A stretch of DNA of 64,000 nt from Marinomonas lutimaris (GTDB taxonomy: Bacteria > Pseudomonadota > Gammaproteobacteria > Pseudomonadales > Marinomonadaceae), in NCBI RefSeq assembly GCF_019426345.1, contig NZ_JAHLLW010000003.1, positions 62,001 to 126,000 on the forward strand, written 5' to 3'. Below the pieces are notes generated by a model, which saw nothing but the letters and a program-made list of their open reading frames with translations, was not told the origin of the DNA and made no database searches. The position numbers and the translations under genes are program-made. Positions 29,623-38,979 of the stretch are shown one piece after another. The stretch's first letter is position 1. The number at the start of each line of letters is the position of its first letter.

Positions 29623-30948
29623 ATGATAGTAATAAAATTTGGCGGTAGTTCGGTCGCAAACCGGGAACAAATAGATAAAGTAGCCAAAATAATTCAAGAA
29701 CGATCAGAACAGTCTCAATTAATAATCTGTTCTGCCCACCAAGGGGTAACGACACAACTGATTGACTCAGCAAAAGCTGCGGCTGAGGGCAATCTTGATA
29801 TAACAAAAGCGCTGGCCCGTCAGAAGCAGATCTGCCTAGAGCTTAACTGTCCGGAAACTTGTTTAAAGTCGCTGTATGAAGAACTGACAACCCTGCTCCG
29901 AGGTATCTCACTGGTACGCGAACTGAGCAAGCGTACACTCGACTACGTAGCTAGTTTCGGTGAAAGAATGTCTGTCAGAGTTATCGCCTGGTATCTACGT
30001 CAGCAAGGGCTTGAGGCTCTGCCATTTGATGCCTGGGAATTGGGACTGCTGACCGATTCTAACTTTGGTGCTGCCCGTCCTTTGCCAAACTATCTACAAG
30101 AAATACCCACTCGTTTACAACAGATGGGCAAGATCATACCAATCGTAACTGGTTTTATCGGTAAAGATATAAACGGTAATATCACCACATTAGGCCGTAA
30201 CGGTAGCGATCTGAGTGCTACTCTGTTTGCCGAAGCACTGCAGGCAGATAGTTGCGAAATCTGGAGTGACACTAATGGTGTTATGAGTGCTGATCCGGGA
30301 TTGATCTCCGATGCCCGCAACATTCCACAAATGAGTTTTCGTGAAGCTTCTGAGCTGGCACGCTTCGGTAGCCGTATCTTGCACCCCGCTTCACTGGAAC
30401 CAGTAACCCGGGCTGAGATCCCTTTGCGGGTAATGAATACCAACGCTCCAGAACATCCGGGGACACTGATTACTCACGAAGACAGCTCTTCGAGATACAG
30501 TATTACCAGCATCGCCTACAAAGAACGACAGACCATTATAACCATCACGTCATCGGCAATGTTTCAACATGCAGGTTTCCTGGCTGATGTATTTAGTGTG
30601 CTGGGGCGGCATCAGATCATTGTCGATATGATCTCGACCTCTGAAATATCTCTATCTTTCTCTACTGAAAGTTCGCCTCAACTTGAGCGAGCGCTGGAAG
30701 AACTCGCCCGACTTGGTAATTGCAATGTGGTCACTGATAAAACCATCATCGCTATTGTCGCACCTAATCATAATCACTTTCTTCGGCACGAAGTTAATGT
30801 CCTTGCGGTACTGCAAGACAAACAGATTGACGCCGAAATGCTCAGCCTTGGATATCAGAGTATCAATCTGATGTTGATTGTTGATGACTTTCAGATCGCT
30901 AAAGCAATTTCATCCCTCCACAGTGCTTTTTTTAGCCAACCCGAATAA
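29623..30948 (+). CDS. lysC: aspartokinase (LysC-type)
   Basis: Aspartokinase phosphorylates aspartate, the entry to lysine, threonine and methionine synthesis. The start MIVIKFGGSSVAN is the canonical beginning, so an upstream frame extension is ignored. The 441-residue protein has the amino-acid-kinase domain with TTLGRNGSDLSAT and IWSDTNGVMSADP, followed by two ACT domains from about residue 300 (HAGFLADVFSVLGRHQIIVDMISTSE), as in lysine-sensitive LysC. Placing it directly before kbl and tdh is unusual and suggests a dedicated isozyme for this threonine/glycine cluster. That role is inference. Confidence 0.88.
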   Translation: MIVIKFGGSSVANREQIDKVAKIIQERSEQSQLIICSAHQGVTTQLIDSAKAAAEGNLDITKALARQKQICLELNCPETCLKSLYEELTTLLRGISLVRELSKRTLDYVASFGERMSVRVIAWYLRQQGLEALPFDAWELGLLTDSNFGAARPLPNYLQEIPTRLQQMGKIIPIVTGFIGKDINGNITTLGRNGSDLSATLFAEALQADSCEIWSDTNGVMSADPGLISDARNIPQMSFREASELARFGSRILHPASLEPVTRAEIPLRVMNTNAPEHPGTLITHEDSSSRYSITSIAYKERQTIITITSSAMFQHAGFLADVFSVLGRHQIIVDMISTSEISLSFSTESSPQLERALEELARLGNCNVVTDKTIIAIVAPNHNHFLRHEVNVLAVLQDKQIDAEMLSLGYQSINLMLIVDDFQIAKAISSLHSAFFSQPE

Positions 30949-30967
30949 CTAATGAGGAGAATACTCT

Positions 30968-32164
30968 GTGAAACAGTCATTTTTTGATCATCTTGAACAC
31001 GAACTTGAGAATATTGAACAGCAAGGGCTGTTTAAAAAAGAGAGGGTTCTGGATTCTCATCAGAAAGCAGAGGTTAGCATTACCTCTGGCGAACAGGTGC
31101 TTAACCTATGTGCTAATAACTATCTGGGTCTTGCTGATAATCCGCAATTAATCGAAACCGCTCAAGATGCACTCAGCCAGTATGGCTATGGTATGGCGTC
31201 CGTTCGCTTCATCTGTGGCACACAGACTATTCATAAAGAGCTGGAAGGTCGCATCAGCCAGTTCCTAAAAATGGAAGATACGATTCTGTACTCTTCATGC
31301 TTCGACGCTAACACGGGGCTGTTTGAAACTCTATTAGGGCCTGAAGACGCGATCATATCCGATGCTCTTAACCACGCTTCAATTATCGATGGCGTACGCC
31401 TGTGTAAAGCAAAACGTTTCCGCTATGCCAACAATGACATGAGTGATCTTGAAACTCAGTTGAAGGTTGCCGATAAAGCCGGAGCTCGACATAAACTGAT
31501 CGCTACTGACGGCGTATTTTCCATGGATGGAACCATTGCAAACCTACAGGGAGTCTGTGATCTAGCAGAACAATATGGTGCACTGGTCATGGTCGATGAT
31601 TCTCACTCCGTTGGTTTTATGGGTGAGAACGGTCGAGGCACACACGAGTACTGCAATGTTATAGACCGCGTAGATATTATTACCGGCACCCTAGGTAAAG
31701 CACTGGGCGGTGCATCTGGCGGCTACGTTTCGGCAAAAGCCTCCATTGTTGAAATTCTACGTCAGCGCTCTCGGCCTTATCTATTCTCCAACACCTTGGC
31801 TCCAGTGATTGCGGCCACTTCGGTGAAAGTTCTGGATATGTTAGAACAATCTCCCGAATCCCGAGAAAAATTGCACAGTAACGCTGCATATTTCCGCAGC
31901 GCTATGACCCAGCTGGGCTTTGATCTTGTTCCAGGTAAGCATCCGATTATTCCTGTCATGCTTGGCGATGCCAAACTGGCTCAGGCAATGTCTGCCCGAT
32001 TACTTGAAGAAGGTGTATACGCTATCGGCTTCTTTTACCCGGTTGTACCACAAGGTAAATCCCGTATCAGAACTCAGATGTCTGCAGCACTGGATAAAGA
32101 ACATATTGATAAAGCAATCTCTGCCTTTTCCAAAGTAGGCCGCGAACTAGGAGTAATCCAATGA
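30968..32164 (+). CDS. kbl: glycine C-acetyltransferase (2-amino-3-ketobutyrate CoA ligase)
   Basis: Kbl is a PLP enzyme that cleaves 2-amino-3-ketobutyrate with CoA to glycine and acetyl-CoA; the reaction is reversible. The 398-residue protein has the alpha-oxoamine synthase features: [16 protein letters not shown], and the PLP-binding Lys244 in [10 protein letters not shown]. It starts at GTG with GAGGAG upstream, 19 bases after lysC, and overlaps tdh by four bases (ATGA). It works as a pair with Tdh. Confidence 0.97.
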   Translation: MKQSFFDHLEHELENIEQQGLFKKERVLDSHQKAEVSITSGEQVLNLCANNYLGLADNPQLIETAQDALSQYGYGMASVRFICGTQTIHKELEGRISQFLKMEDTILYSSCFDANTGLFETLLGPEDAIISDALNHASIIDGVRLCKAKRFRYANNDMSDLETQLKVADKAGARHKLIATDGVFSMDGTIANLQGVCDLAEQYGALVMVDDSHSVGFMGENGRGTHEYCNVIDRVDIITGTLGKALGGASGGYVSAKASIVEILRQRSRPYLFSNTLAPVIAATSVKVLDMLEQSPESREKLHSNAAYFRSAMTQLGFDLVPGKHPIIPVMLGDAKLAQAMSARLLEEGVYAIGFFYPVVPQGKSRIRTQMSAALDKEHIDKAISAFSKVGRELGVIQ

Positions 32165-33186
32165 AGTCACTTGCCAAATTAAAGCCAGAAACCGGGCTTT
32201 GGTTGCGTAACGAAGCAGCACCGAAGCCCGGTTACAAGGACCTGTTAATTAAGATCCGCAAAACAGCGATCTGCGGTACCGACATTCACATTTATAACTG
32301 GGATAACTGGTCACAAGCAACGATTCCAGTGCCGATGACCATTGGCCATGAATATGTCGGTGAAGTAGTTGAGATTGGCAAAGGAGTCTCCGGATTTACA
32401 CTGGGTGACAGGGTATCTGGCGAAGGACATATCGTCTGTGGGCATTGCCGAAACTGTCGTGCAGGTAAGCAGCATCTTTGCAGAGAAACCTACGGGGTCG
32501 GCGTTAATCGCCCGGGCGCTTTCGCAGAGTATCTGGTTATCCCAGCTGCCAATGCATTTAAACTTCCAGCAGCTATCAGTGATGAGATAGCGGCTATTCT
32601 AGACCCTCTGGGTAATGCCGCCCATACAGCCCTCTCCTTTGACCTGGTCGGAGAAGATGTTCTGATTACTGGCGCCGGCCCCATAGGCATTATGGCTGCA
32701 GCTATCTGTCGTCATGTCGGAGCTCGTCATGTGGTTATTACAGATGTAAATGAATACCGGCTGAATCTGGCGAGAGAGATCGGAGTTACCCGAGCCGTTA
32801 ATGTTGCCAAAGAAGATCTGAATGCAGTAATGCAGGAACTGGGTATGAACGAGGGTTTCGATGTCGGACTGGAAATGTCCGGTGTGGAATCAGCGTTCCA
32901 CAGCATGCTCGACTGTATCAATCACGGTGGAAAAATCGCCATGCTGGGAATCCCGAGTAATGACATGGCGATCAACTGGAGTAAAGTTATTTTCAAAGGC
33001 CTCGTTATCAAAGGGATCTACGGCCGCGAAATGTACGAGACCTGGTACAAAATAAGCGCGATGTTGCAGAGTGGACTGGACCTGACGCCGATCATAACCC
33101 ACCGATTCAGTATCGACGATTACCAACAAGGCTTCGACGCCATGCTATCCGGTGCATCAGGTAAAGTCATTCTGGAGTGGGATTAA
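32161..33186 (+). CDS. tdh: L-threonine 3-dehydrogenase
   Basis: Tdh is a zinc-dependent medium-chain dehydrogenase that oxidises threonine to 2-amino-3-ketobutyrate with NAD+, feeding Kbl. The 341-residue protein has catalytic zinc ligands C38 and H43 ([15 protein letters not shown]), the structural zinc Cys quartet near 97-111 and the Rossmann motif GAGPIG. It overlaps kbl by four bases. Two tandem hairpin terminators follow, so lysC-kbl-tdh is one transcription unit. Confidence 0.97.
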   Translation: MKSLAKLKPETGLWLRNEAAPKPGYKDLLIKIRKTAICGTDIHIYNWDNWSQATIPVPMTIGHEYVGEVVEIGKGVSGFTLGDRVSGEGHIVCGHCRNCRAGKQHLCRETYGVGVNRPGAFAEYLVIPAANAFKLPAAISDEIAAILDPLGNAAHTALSFDLVGEDVLITGAGPIGIMAAAICRHVGARHVVITDVNEYRLNLAREIGVTRAVNVAKEDLNAVMQELGMNEGFDVGLEMSGVESAFHSMLDCINHGGKIAMLGIPSNDMAINWSKVIFKGLVIKGIYGREMYETWYKISAMLQSGLDLTPIITHRFSIDDYQQGFDAMLSGASGKVILEWD

Positions 33187-33247
33187 CCAGTAAAAATCAC
33201 GGCTCGCCTCATCAGCTTGCGTAATGATTAGCAGAAGCGGATTTCTG

Positions 33248-33268
33248 GATCACTAAGGTGATCTTTTT
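33248..33268 (+). terminator. first terminator after tdh
   Basis: Arms GATCAC and GTGATC with a 4-base loop and five T. Confidence 0.7.
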
Positions 33269-33296
33269 ATGCAGAAGCTCAGGCTTCTGCATTTTT
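33269..33296 (+). terminator. second terminator after tdh
   Basis: Arms ATGCAGAAG and CTTCTGCAT with loop CTCAGG and four T, directly after the first hairpin. Together they isolate the sox genes from lysC-kbl-tdh. Confidence 0.85.
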
Positions 33297-33427
33297 CAAC
33301 TTCGATAGAGAATCCATTCAAAAAAACGTATTTATCGTTCAATTTAAACTGGGCATAAGTTTTTAAATTGTAATGGCCATCCATTCGAAGGCATCAATAA
33401 ACATAAACGCTCTCATAGGAGTTAATT

Positions 33428-34675
33428 ATGCAGAAGTACTCTTTTTTCAAACTCCTGCAACACAGCTTGAGCCATCATAAGAACTGGCAGGCCGCCTGGC
33501 GTAATCCTACCCCGGCTAAAGAATACGATGTTGTTATCGTCGGTGGCGGCGGACATGGACTGGCCTCTGCGTACTATCTTGCTAAAGAGCATGGTGTTAA
33601 ACGCATAGCCGTAATTGAAAAAGGCTGGCTTGGCGGTGGCAATACTGGCCGAAACACTACAGTTATCCGCTCTAACTATCTTCGTGATGACAGTGCTCGC
33701 TTATACGAACACTCCATGAAATTATGGGAAAGTTTATCACAAGAACTGAACTATAACGTCATGTTCAGTCAGCGAGGGTTAATTAACCTAGCTCACTCAC
33801 ATCATGAGATGTCGACACTGTTACAACGACACTACGCGATGATTGAAAACGGAATTGAGTCAGAAATTCTGGATATGAAGCAGCTGAAGAAATGGCTGCC
33901 AAATGCCAACCTGTCAGCTTCCGCACGCTACCCAGTCACCGGGGCAATTGTACAACGCCGAGGTGGTACAGCGCGACACGACGCAGTCGCCTGGGGTTAC
34001 GCCCGTGGGGCTGATGCTTTGGGTGTCGATATCATCCAGCAATGCGAAGTTCAGGATCTGATCGTAACGAATAATGAGATTAAGGGGGTAGAAACAACCA
34101 AAGGTACAATAAAGGCAGATAAAGTACTGCTCTGTGCTGCGGGCCACTCCGGCCACCTAACAAAGATGGCGGGCTTAGAACTGCCTATGGTCAGTGTTCC
34201 GCTACAAGCACTGGTATCAGAGCCGATGAAGCCCTGTATGGATACCATTATCAATGACTCCACTGTGCACGCCTATATCAGTCAGTCAGATAAAGGGGAA
34301 TTGGTGATAGGTGCCTCGAATGATCAGTACTTGTCTTATTCACAACGCGGAAGTTGGGAAGTTAACGAAGAGACATTGCAAGCAATTCTTGAACTGTATC
34401 CAGTATTCAGCCGCGTCAAGATGATGCGCCACTGGGCCGGAATCGTTGATATCACCCCGGACCGCAGCCCACTCATGGGCCTGACCGAAGTGAAGGGCTT
34501 ATACCTTGATGGTGGCTGGGGCACCGGTGGCTTTAAAGCAACACCAGGTGCCGGACATCTCATGGCTGATACGGTCGCCAAAGACAAAGCCAATCCACTG
34601 GTTAAGCCTTTTGGGCTCGACCGATTCACCTCAGGCCGACTTATTGATGAAGGTGCTGCCTCCGGCGTGCATTAA
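33428..34675 (+). CDS. soxB: sarcosine oxidase subunit beta
   Basis: SoxB is the flavin subunit of heterotetrameric sarcosine oxidase, which turns sarcosine, THF and O2 into glycine, 5,10-methylene-THF and H2O2. The 415-residue protein has the FAD motif VIVGGGGHGLASAYYLA near residues 36-52 and the RRGGTARHDAV segment, whose His is the expected covalent FMN attachment site in this family. AGGAG lies before the ATG. It is the first gene of soxBDAG. Confidence 0.97.
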   Translation: MQKYSFFKLLQHSLSHHKNWQAAWRNPTPAKEYDVVIVGGGGHGLASAYYLAKEHGVKRIAVIEKGWLGGGNTGRNTTVIRSNYLRDDSARLYEHSMKLWESLSQELNYNVMFSQRGLINLAHSHHEMSTLLQRHYAMIENGIESEILDMKQLKKWLPNANLSASARYPVTGAIVQRRGGTARHDAVAWGYARGADALGVDIIQQCEVQDLIVTNNEIKGVETTKGTIKADKVLLCAAGHSGHLTKMAGLELPMVSVPLQALVSEPMKPCMDTIINDSTVHAYISQSDKGELVIGASNDQYLSYSQRGSWEVNEETLQAILELYPVFSRVKMMRHWAGIVDITPDRSPLMGLTEVKGLYLDGGWGTGGFKATPGAGHLMADTVAKDKANPLVKPFGLDRFTSGRLIDEGAASGVH

Positions 34676-34689
34676 CAGAGGGACATCCC

Positions 34690-34971
34690 ATGCTATTGAT
34701 TGATTGCCCCTTCTGCGGGGCTCGCGAAGAACACGAATTTCACTACGGTGGTCAGGCCCATATCATCCGTCCTGAAGACCCGGATCAGGTCGATGACAAA
34801 GAGTGGGCTGACTATATGTACTACCGAAAAAACACGATGGGCATGCAGGCCGAACGCTGGCAACACAGCTTTGGATGCGGCCAATGGTTTAATGCATTGC
34901 GCTGCAGTCAGACTCATGAATTTAAAGCTGTATACAGAATGGGCGAAGCCGCTCCGGAGGGGCTGAAATGA
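34690..34971 (+). CDS. soxD: sarcosine oxidase subunit delta
   Basis: SoxD is the small zinc-binding subunit of heterotetrameric sarcosine oxidase. The 93-residue protein carries the expected zinc ligands C6, C9, H59 and C63 (CPFCG at the start, ERWQHSFGC in the middle) and the conserved GGQAHIIRP. It lies 14 bases after soxB and overlaps soxA by four bases. Confidence 0.96.
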   Translation: MLLIDCPFCGAREEHEFHYGGQAHIIRPEDPDQVDDKEWADYMYYRKNTMGMQAERWQHSFGCGQWFNALRCSQTHEFKAVYRMGEAAPEGLK

Positions 34972-37970
34972 GCAAGTTCAATAATCGTCTCAATGAAGGT
35001 GGCCTGATCGACCGTAATAGACAGATCAACTTCACCTTCAATAAAAAGAGCTATACCGGTGTTGCCGGTGACACTCTAGCTTCCGCTCTGATTGCAAACG
35101 GAGTAGATCTGGTAGGCCGTAGTTTTAAACTACATCGTCCCCGGGGCATCATGTCTGCCGGCGTTGAGGAATGCAGTGCCTATGTACAAGTTGGTAGCGG
35201 TGACCGCCACACAACCAATGTTAACGCCACCCAGATTGAAATCTATGAAGGTATGGCTGCAAGCAGTATTCATTGCTGGCCAAGTGTTGAAAATGATGTG
35301 GGCGCTGTGATTGGTAAATTCTCCCGTCTTCTGCCAAGTGGCTTTTACTATAAAACCTTTATGTGGCCAGCCAAATTCTGGAAAATATACGAACATGCTA
35401 TACGTAGCTCTGCAGGTCTGGGTAAAGCGCCTGAAACAGAAGATGCAGACACCTACGAGTACCGTTATGACCACTATGATCTGGTTATCGTAGGCTCTGG
35501 GCCTGCGGGTCTGATGGCAGCACGTCAGGCAGCCCCCAGTGGAGCAAGGATTCTGGTAGTTGAGCAGGACTTTAAACTGGGCGGCAGCTTGCTGAGTGAT
35601 AGCGCAAAGATCGAAAACCAAACAACGTCTGACTGGGCTGAATCTGTTACTGCTGAGCTTCAGCCTTTTGATAATGTAACTCTGTTAACTCGCACCACCC
35701 TGACAGGTTATTACGATGGTAACTTTCTGACCGCTCTGGAACGGGTTACAGATCACCTACCAATCAATATACGCCGCAGTGGAATTGCCAGAGAGCGTCT
35801 GTGGAAAGTACGTACAGGACAGGTCATTCTGGCTACCGGCTCAATTGAACGACCACTAGTGTTCGGAAATAATGATCGTCCTGGCGTTATGCTAGCATCC
35901 GGTGCCCGCACCTATATCAACCGCTTTGGCGTAAAACCTGGTCAGAAAGCGGTTCTGTTTACCAATAATGATACCGCTTATGCAACAGCGATAGAGCTAC
36001 AACAGAGCGGTGTTAACGTTGAAGCGATTGTCGATAATCGCCAATCGCCGCCGCAAGAAGTGCGCAATATGCTACGCAACAACACTATAAAACTACTGTC
36101 CGGCTCTGTTGTGCATAACGTATTAGGAAACAAGCGGGTTACTGGTGTTGAAGTCGCCAGCCTGAATAATCAAAACACGTTGGGATCTGATAATCTGCGG
36201 ATTCAGTGTGACCTGGTCATCCAGTCTGGGGGTTGGACACCGACCGTACATCTGTTTTCTCAGGCTGGCGGCAAGCTACTGTTTGATGAAAATCAGCTCT
36301 GTCTGCGTCCTGATTCAGCAACAGTATCTCAGCAGGTGCAGTCAGTCGGGTCTTGTAATGGTAGCTTCACTCTGGCAGATGCATTGAGTGAAGGTGCTCA
36401 AGCAGCTTCTCAGGCTTTGGCCAATGCAGGTTTTAAAAGCACGGATGCGAACTATCCACAAGTAAGTGAATCACTCTCCTGCCTTCCTAAAGCATTGTGG
36501 CGAGTACCTGTACGTAAACAGAGCATCAAGCAATTTGTCGATCTGCATAACGATGTCACCACCAGCGATGTGGAGTTGGCTAATCGAGAAGGCTACCGTT
36601 CAGTAGAGCATCTTAAGCGATACACCGCGATCGGTATGGGGCCAGACCAAGGCCGTACTTCAAACATCAACGCTCTGGCAATACTGGCAGAAGAGCAGAA
36701 AAGTACCATTCCTGCAGTAGGTACGACGCGCTTCCGTCCACCTTATACTCCTATCTCATTTGGTGCAGTGGCCGGACGCCGGGTTGGTGAGTTTTTCCAG
36801 GTTCGCCGAAAAACCTCACTGTACGAAACCCACGAAAAGGCAGGAGCTATCTTTGAGCCAGCCGGTCTCTGGATGCGTCCTGACTTTTATCCTGAAGCAG
36901 GTGAAAGCCGTGAACAGGCTGTATTGCGTGAGTGTCGTGCGGTACGTAGAAGTGTTGGTATTTTTGATGCGTCGTCACTGGGTAAATTGGATATTCAGGG
37001 CCCCGATTCGCTGAAACTGATCAATATGCTTTACGCTAATGGTTGGAATACCCTCAAACTAGGTGCTTGTCGCTACGGTGTAATGCTCAAGGAAGATGGA
37101 TTTATCTTTGATGACGGAGTTACCGCCTGTCTGGGCGAGAATCATTACCATATGACCACCACCACAGGTAACGCTGAAACCGTCTATAACTGGATCGAAG
37201 AGTGGTTGCAGTGTGAATGGCTTGACTGGGATGTTTATGTGACCCCTGTTACGACCCAATGGGCCGCGGTTTCCATTGCCGGCCCGAATGCACGTGAACT
37301 ACTGAACCAGGTTGGCACCGACATCGATTTGTCTACCGAAGCATTCCCACACATGCAGTTCCGAAAAGGCACCGTTGCTGATATACCCGCCCGAGTTTTC
37401 CGCATCAGTTTCACCGGTGAACACAGCTATGAAATCAACGTACCTTCAAGTTATGCACCGGCATTGTGGGATGCTCTGATGAAAGCTGGTGAAAAGCTAG
37501 GTATTGAGCCATTTGGTTTGGAAGCGATTCATCGCCTGCGGGCAGAAAAAGGCTATATCGCTGTAGGCCTAGAAACTGACGGCACGGTTACGCCTTTTGA
37601 TCTTGGTATGAGTTGGGCCGTTGGCAAGAAAAAAACTGATTTCCTGGGTAAACGCGCACTTAAACTGCCAGATCTTACCCGTCCAGGACGTCGTCAGCTG
37701 GTTGGCTTGCTAACCGATGAGCCTAGCTATGTCATACCTGAAGGAGCCCAGATTCGTCTAAAAACTGGAGGTCTGTCTCGCTCTCAGGGCCATGTATCTT
37801 CCAGCTATATGAGTGCCACTCTGGACCGCTCTATAGCACTGGCTATGCTGGAAAACGGCCTAGATCGTCATGGCGAAAACGTAACCCTGCATATTGATGG
37901 CAAAACTGTCACAGCGCAGGTAACTAAACCACTGTTTTATGATGAAGATGGGGGGCTGCTCAATGCTTGA
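34968..37970 (+). CDS. soxA: sarcosine oxidase subunit alpha
   Basis: SoxA is the largest subunit of the tetramer and has 1000 residues. The N-terminal region is a ferredoxin-like Fer2_4 fold (about 20-110, with SFKLHRPRGIMSAG). Next is a nucleotide-binding oxidoreductase domain (LVIVGSGPAGLMAARQA near 170), and then a C-terminal aminomethyltransferase-like (GcvT) domain from about 600 that binds folate. The channelled product is methylene-THF. It overlaps soxD upstream and soxG downstream. Confidence 0.96.
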   Translation: MSKFNNRLNEGGLIDRNRQINFTFNKKSYTGVAGDTLASALIANGVDLVGRSFKLHRPRGIMSAGVEECSAYVQVGSGDRHTTNVNATQIEIYEGMAASSIHCWPSVENDVGAVIGKFSRLLPSGFYYKTFMWPAKFWKIYEHAIRSSAGLGKAPETEDADTYEYRYDHYDLVIVGSGPAGLMAARQAAPSGARILVVEQDFKLGGSLLSDSAKIENQTTSDWAESVTAELQPFDNVTLLTRTTLTGYYDGNFLTALERVTDHLPINIRRSGIARERLWKVRTGQVILATGSIERPLVFGNNDRPGVMLASGARTYINRFGVKPGQKAVLFTNNDTAYATAIELQQSGVNVEAIVDNRQSPPQEVRNMLRNNTIKLLSGSVVHNVLGNKRVTGVEVASLNNQNTLGSDNLRIQCDLVIQSGGWTPTVHLFSQAGGKLLFDENQLCLRPDSATVSQQVQSVGSCNGSFTLADALSEGAQAASQALANAGFKSTDANYPQVSESLSCLPKALWRVPVRKQSIKQFVDLHNDVTTSDVELANREGYRSVEHLKRYTAIGMGPDQGRTSNINALAILAEEQKSTIPAVGTTRFRPPYTPISFGAVAGRRVGEFFQVRRKTSLYETHEKAGAIFEPAGLWMRPDFYPEAGESREQAVLRECRAVRRSVGIFDASSLGKLDIQGPDSLKLINMLYANGWNTLKLGACRYGVMLKEDGFIFDDGVTACLGENHYHMTTTTGNAETVYNWIEEWLQCEWLDWDVYVTPVTTQWAAVSIAGPNARELLNQVGTDIDLSTEAFPHMQFRKGTVADIPARVFRISFTGEHSYEINVPSSYAPALWDALMKAGEKLGIEPFGLEAIHRLRAEKGYIAVGLETDGTVTPFDLGMSWAVGKKKTDFLGKRALKLPDLTRPGRRQLVGLLTDEPSYVIPEGAQIRLKTGGLSRSQGHVSSSYMSATLDRSIALAMLENGLDRHGENVTLHIDGKTVTAQVTKPLFYDEDGGLLNA

Positions 37971-38550
37971 TGCTATTACTAAACCCAACAAGGTGCCGCG
38001 AACCGGCGCTATCACTACGCGGTTACTGCAACAAAGCACCAACCTCAAGCAGGTAAAACTGACTGATGTAAGCTTCCAGGGCAAATTTATCCTCTGGGGA
38101 AATCCTGAAGACAGTAACTTTATACAGTCAGTCCAAACTGCGACAGGGTTGTCTCTGCCGCGCCAGTGTGGAGAAGTTTCAGAAAAGGGTCCGTACAGAG
38201 CAATCTGGGCAAATCCCAAACGCTGGTATTTGATCTGTGAAGAGCAGAATGAGACTGAGCTTGCTGAACGACTTGCTGATAGTGGACAGATCCATATGTC
38301 AGTGACAGATGGACAGTGCTGTTTTCACCTGAAGGGGCCATCAGCTGTGGATCTGCTGAAAAAAGGCTGTAGCCTGAACTTCAATGATACACACTTTGCA
38401 ACGGGTCAGTGTCTGCAGACTCGTCTTGCTATTACAAAAGTATTTCTTCACCGCAAAGGCGCAGACAGTTTCGATATCTATGTTGAGCGTAGTTACAGCG
38501 AGTACATCTGGGGCTGGTTACTCGATGCTGCTAAAGAATATAGCAGCTGA
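37963..38550 (+). CDS. soxG: sarcosine oxidase subunit gamma
   Basis: SoxG completes the tetramer. The ATG chosen (MLDAITKPNK) lies inside the last codons of soxA, has a GGGGGG-rich binding site upstream and gives about 196 residues. The protein has the short GcvT-like fold of the family, with the conserved LPRQCGEVS and WANPKRWYL segments. A hairpin follows after about 28 bases. Confidence 0.93.
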   Translation: MLDAITKPNKVPRTGAITTRLLQQSTNLKQVKLTDVSFQGKFILWGNPEDSNFIQSVQTATGLSLPRQCGEVSEKGPYRAIWANPKRWYLICEEQNETELAERLADSGQIHMSVTDGQCCFHLKGPSAVDLLKKGCSLNFNDTHFATGQCLQTRLAITKVFLHRKGADSFDIYVERSYSEYIWGWLLDAAKEYSS

Positions 38551-38577
38551 AATGTGGCACTTAGGTAGCCGTACCTT

Positions 38578-38598
38578 GCCGGCCAGTATCTGGCCGGC
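38578..38598 (+). terminator. hairpin after soxG
   Basis: Perfect 9-base arms GCCGGCCAG and CTGGCCGGC with loop TAT. It lacks a T-run, so it is either a weak terminator or an mRNA 3'-end stabiliser. Confidence 0.5.
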
Positions 38599-38635
38599 AT
38601 TCTATACAGGGGAGATGATGAGGTGAAGTAAAAGG

Positions 38636-38800
38636 ATGTCAGAGCTCGGGGTACACGCCGAAGGAGAAATCGGCCGTGTTATCATCGATGGTGCATTGGA
38701 TATTCTAGGCAAAACTATGATGGAGAAGATGGTTCAAGCTCAGGCAGATCTCGAATTGAAAGTGAGCATAAATCTACTTCAGCAAAGAGCATGGCGTTGA
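38636..38800 (+). pseudogene. 5' fragment of a proline-racemase-family gene
   Basis: A 54-codon open frame starts MSELGVHAEGEIGRVI and continues GALDILGKTMMEKM. This matches the N-terminal part of the proline racemase/hydroxyproline epimerase/trans-3-hydroxyproline dehydratase family (pattern HAEGE-x-G-x-V-I, then GKTM). The full enzyme is about 340 residues. After about 40 matching codons the similarity stops and the frame ends at TGA, so it is a truncated remnant. It suggests the cluster once included hydroxyproline or proline-betaine catabolism. Confidence 0.6.
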
Positions 38801-38979
38801 CCCTACTGACCCTTTTCCTTCAAATTATATCTTAGTAAATACTTGAAAAAACGAGACCAGTACTCACTGAAATCCATATAAACAACACCCGAAATGCTGA
38901 ATTATTTCATTAGTGCTTTAAGAGCTAACTCCCCTATAATTTATAGCAAATCCACATTTACTCACAGGCTATAGCGCTT
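38801..38979. other. intergenic region before the GlxA-type regulator
   Basis: About 180 AT-rich bases following the racemase remnant. No gene is supported; it probably holds the regulator promoter. Confidence 0.4.

Noticed and set aside
33297..33427. Possible glycine riboswitch upstream of soxB
   Set aside because: The 130-base leader lacks the conserved glycine-aptamer core; only terminators of the upstream unit are seen.
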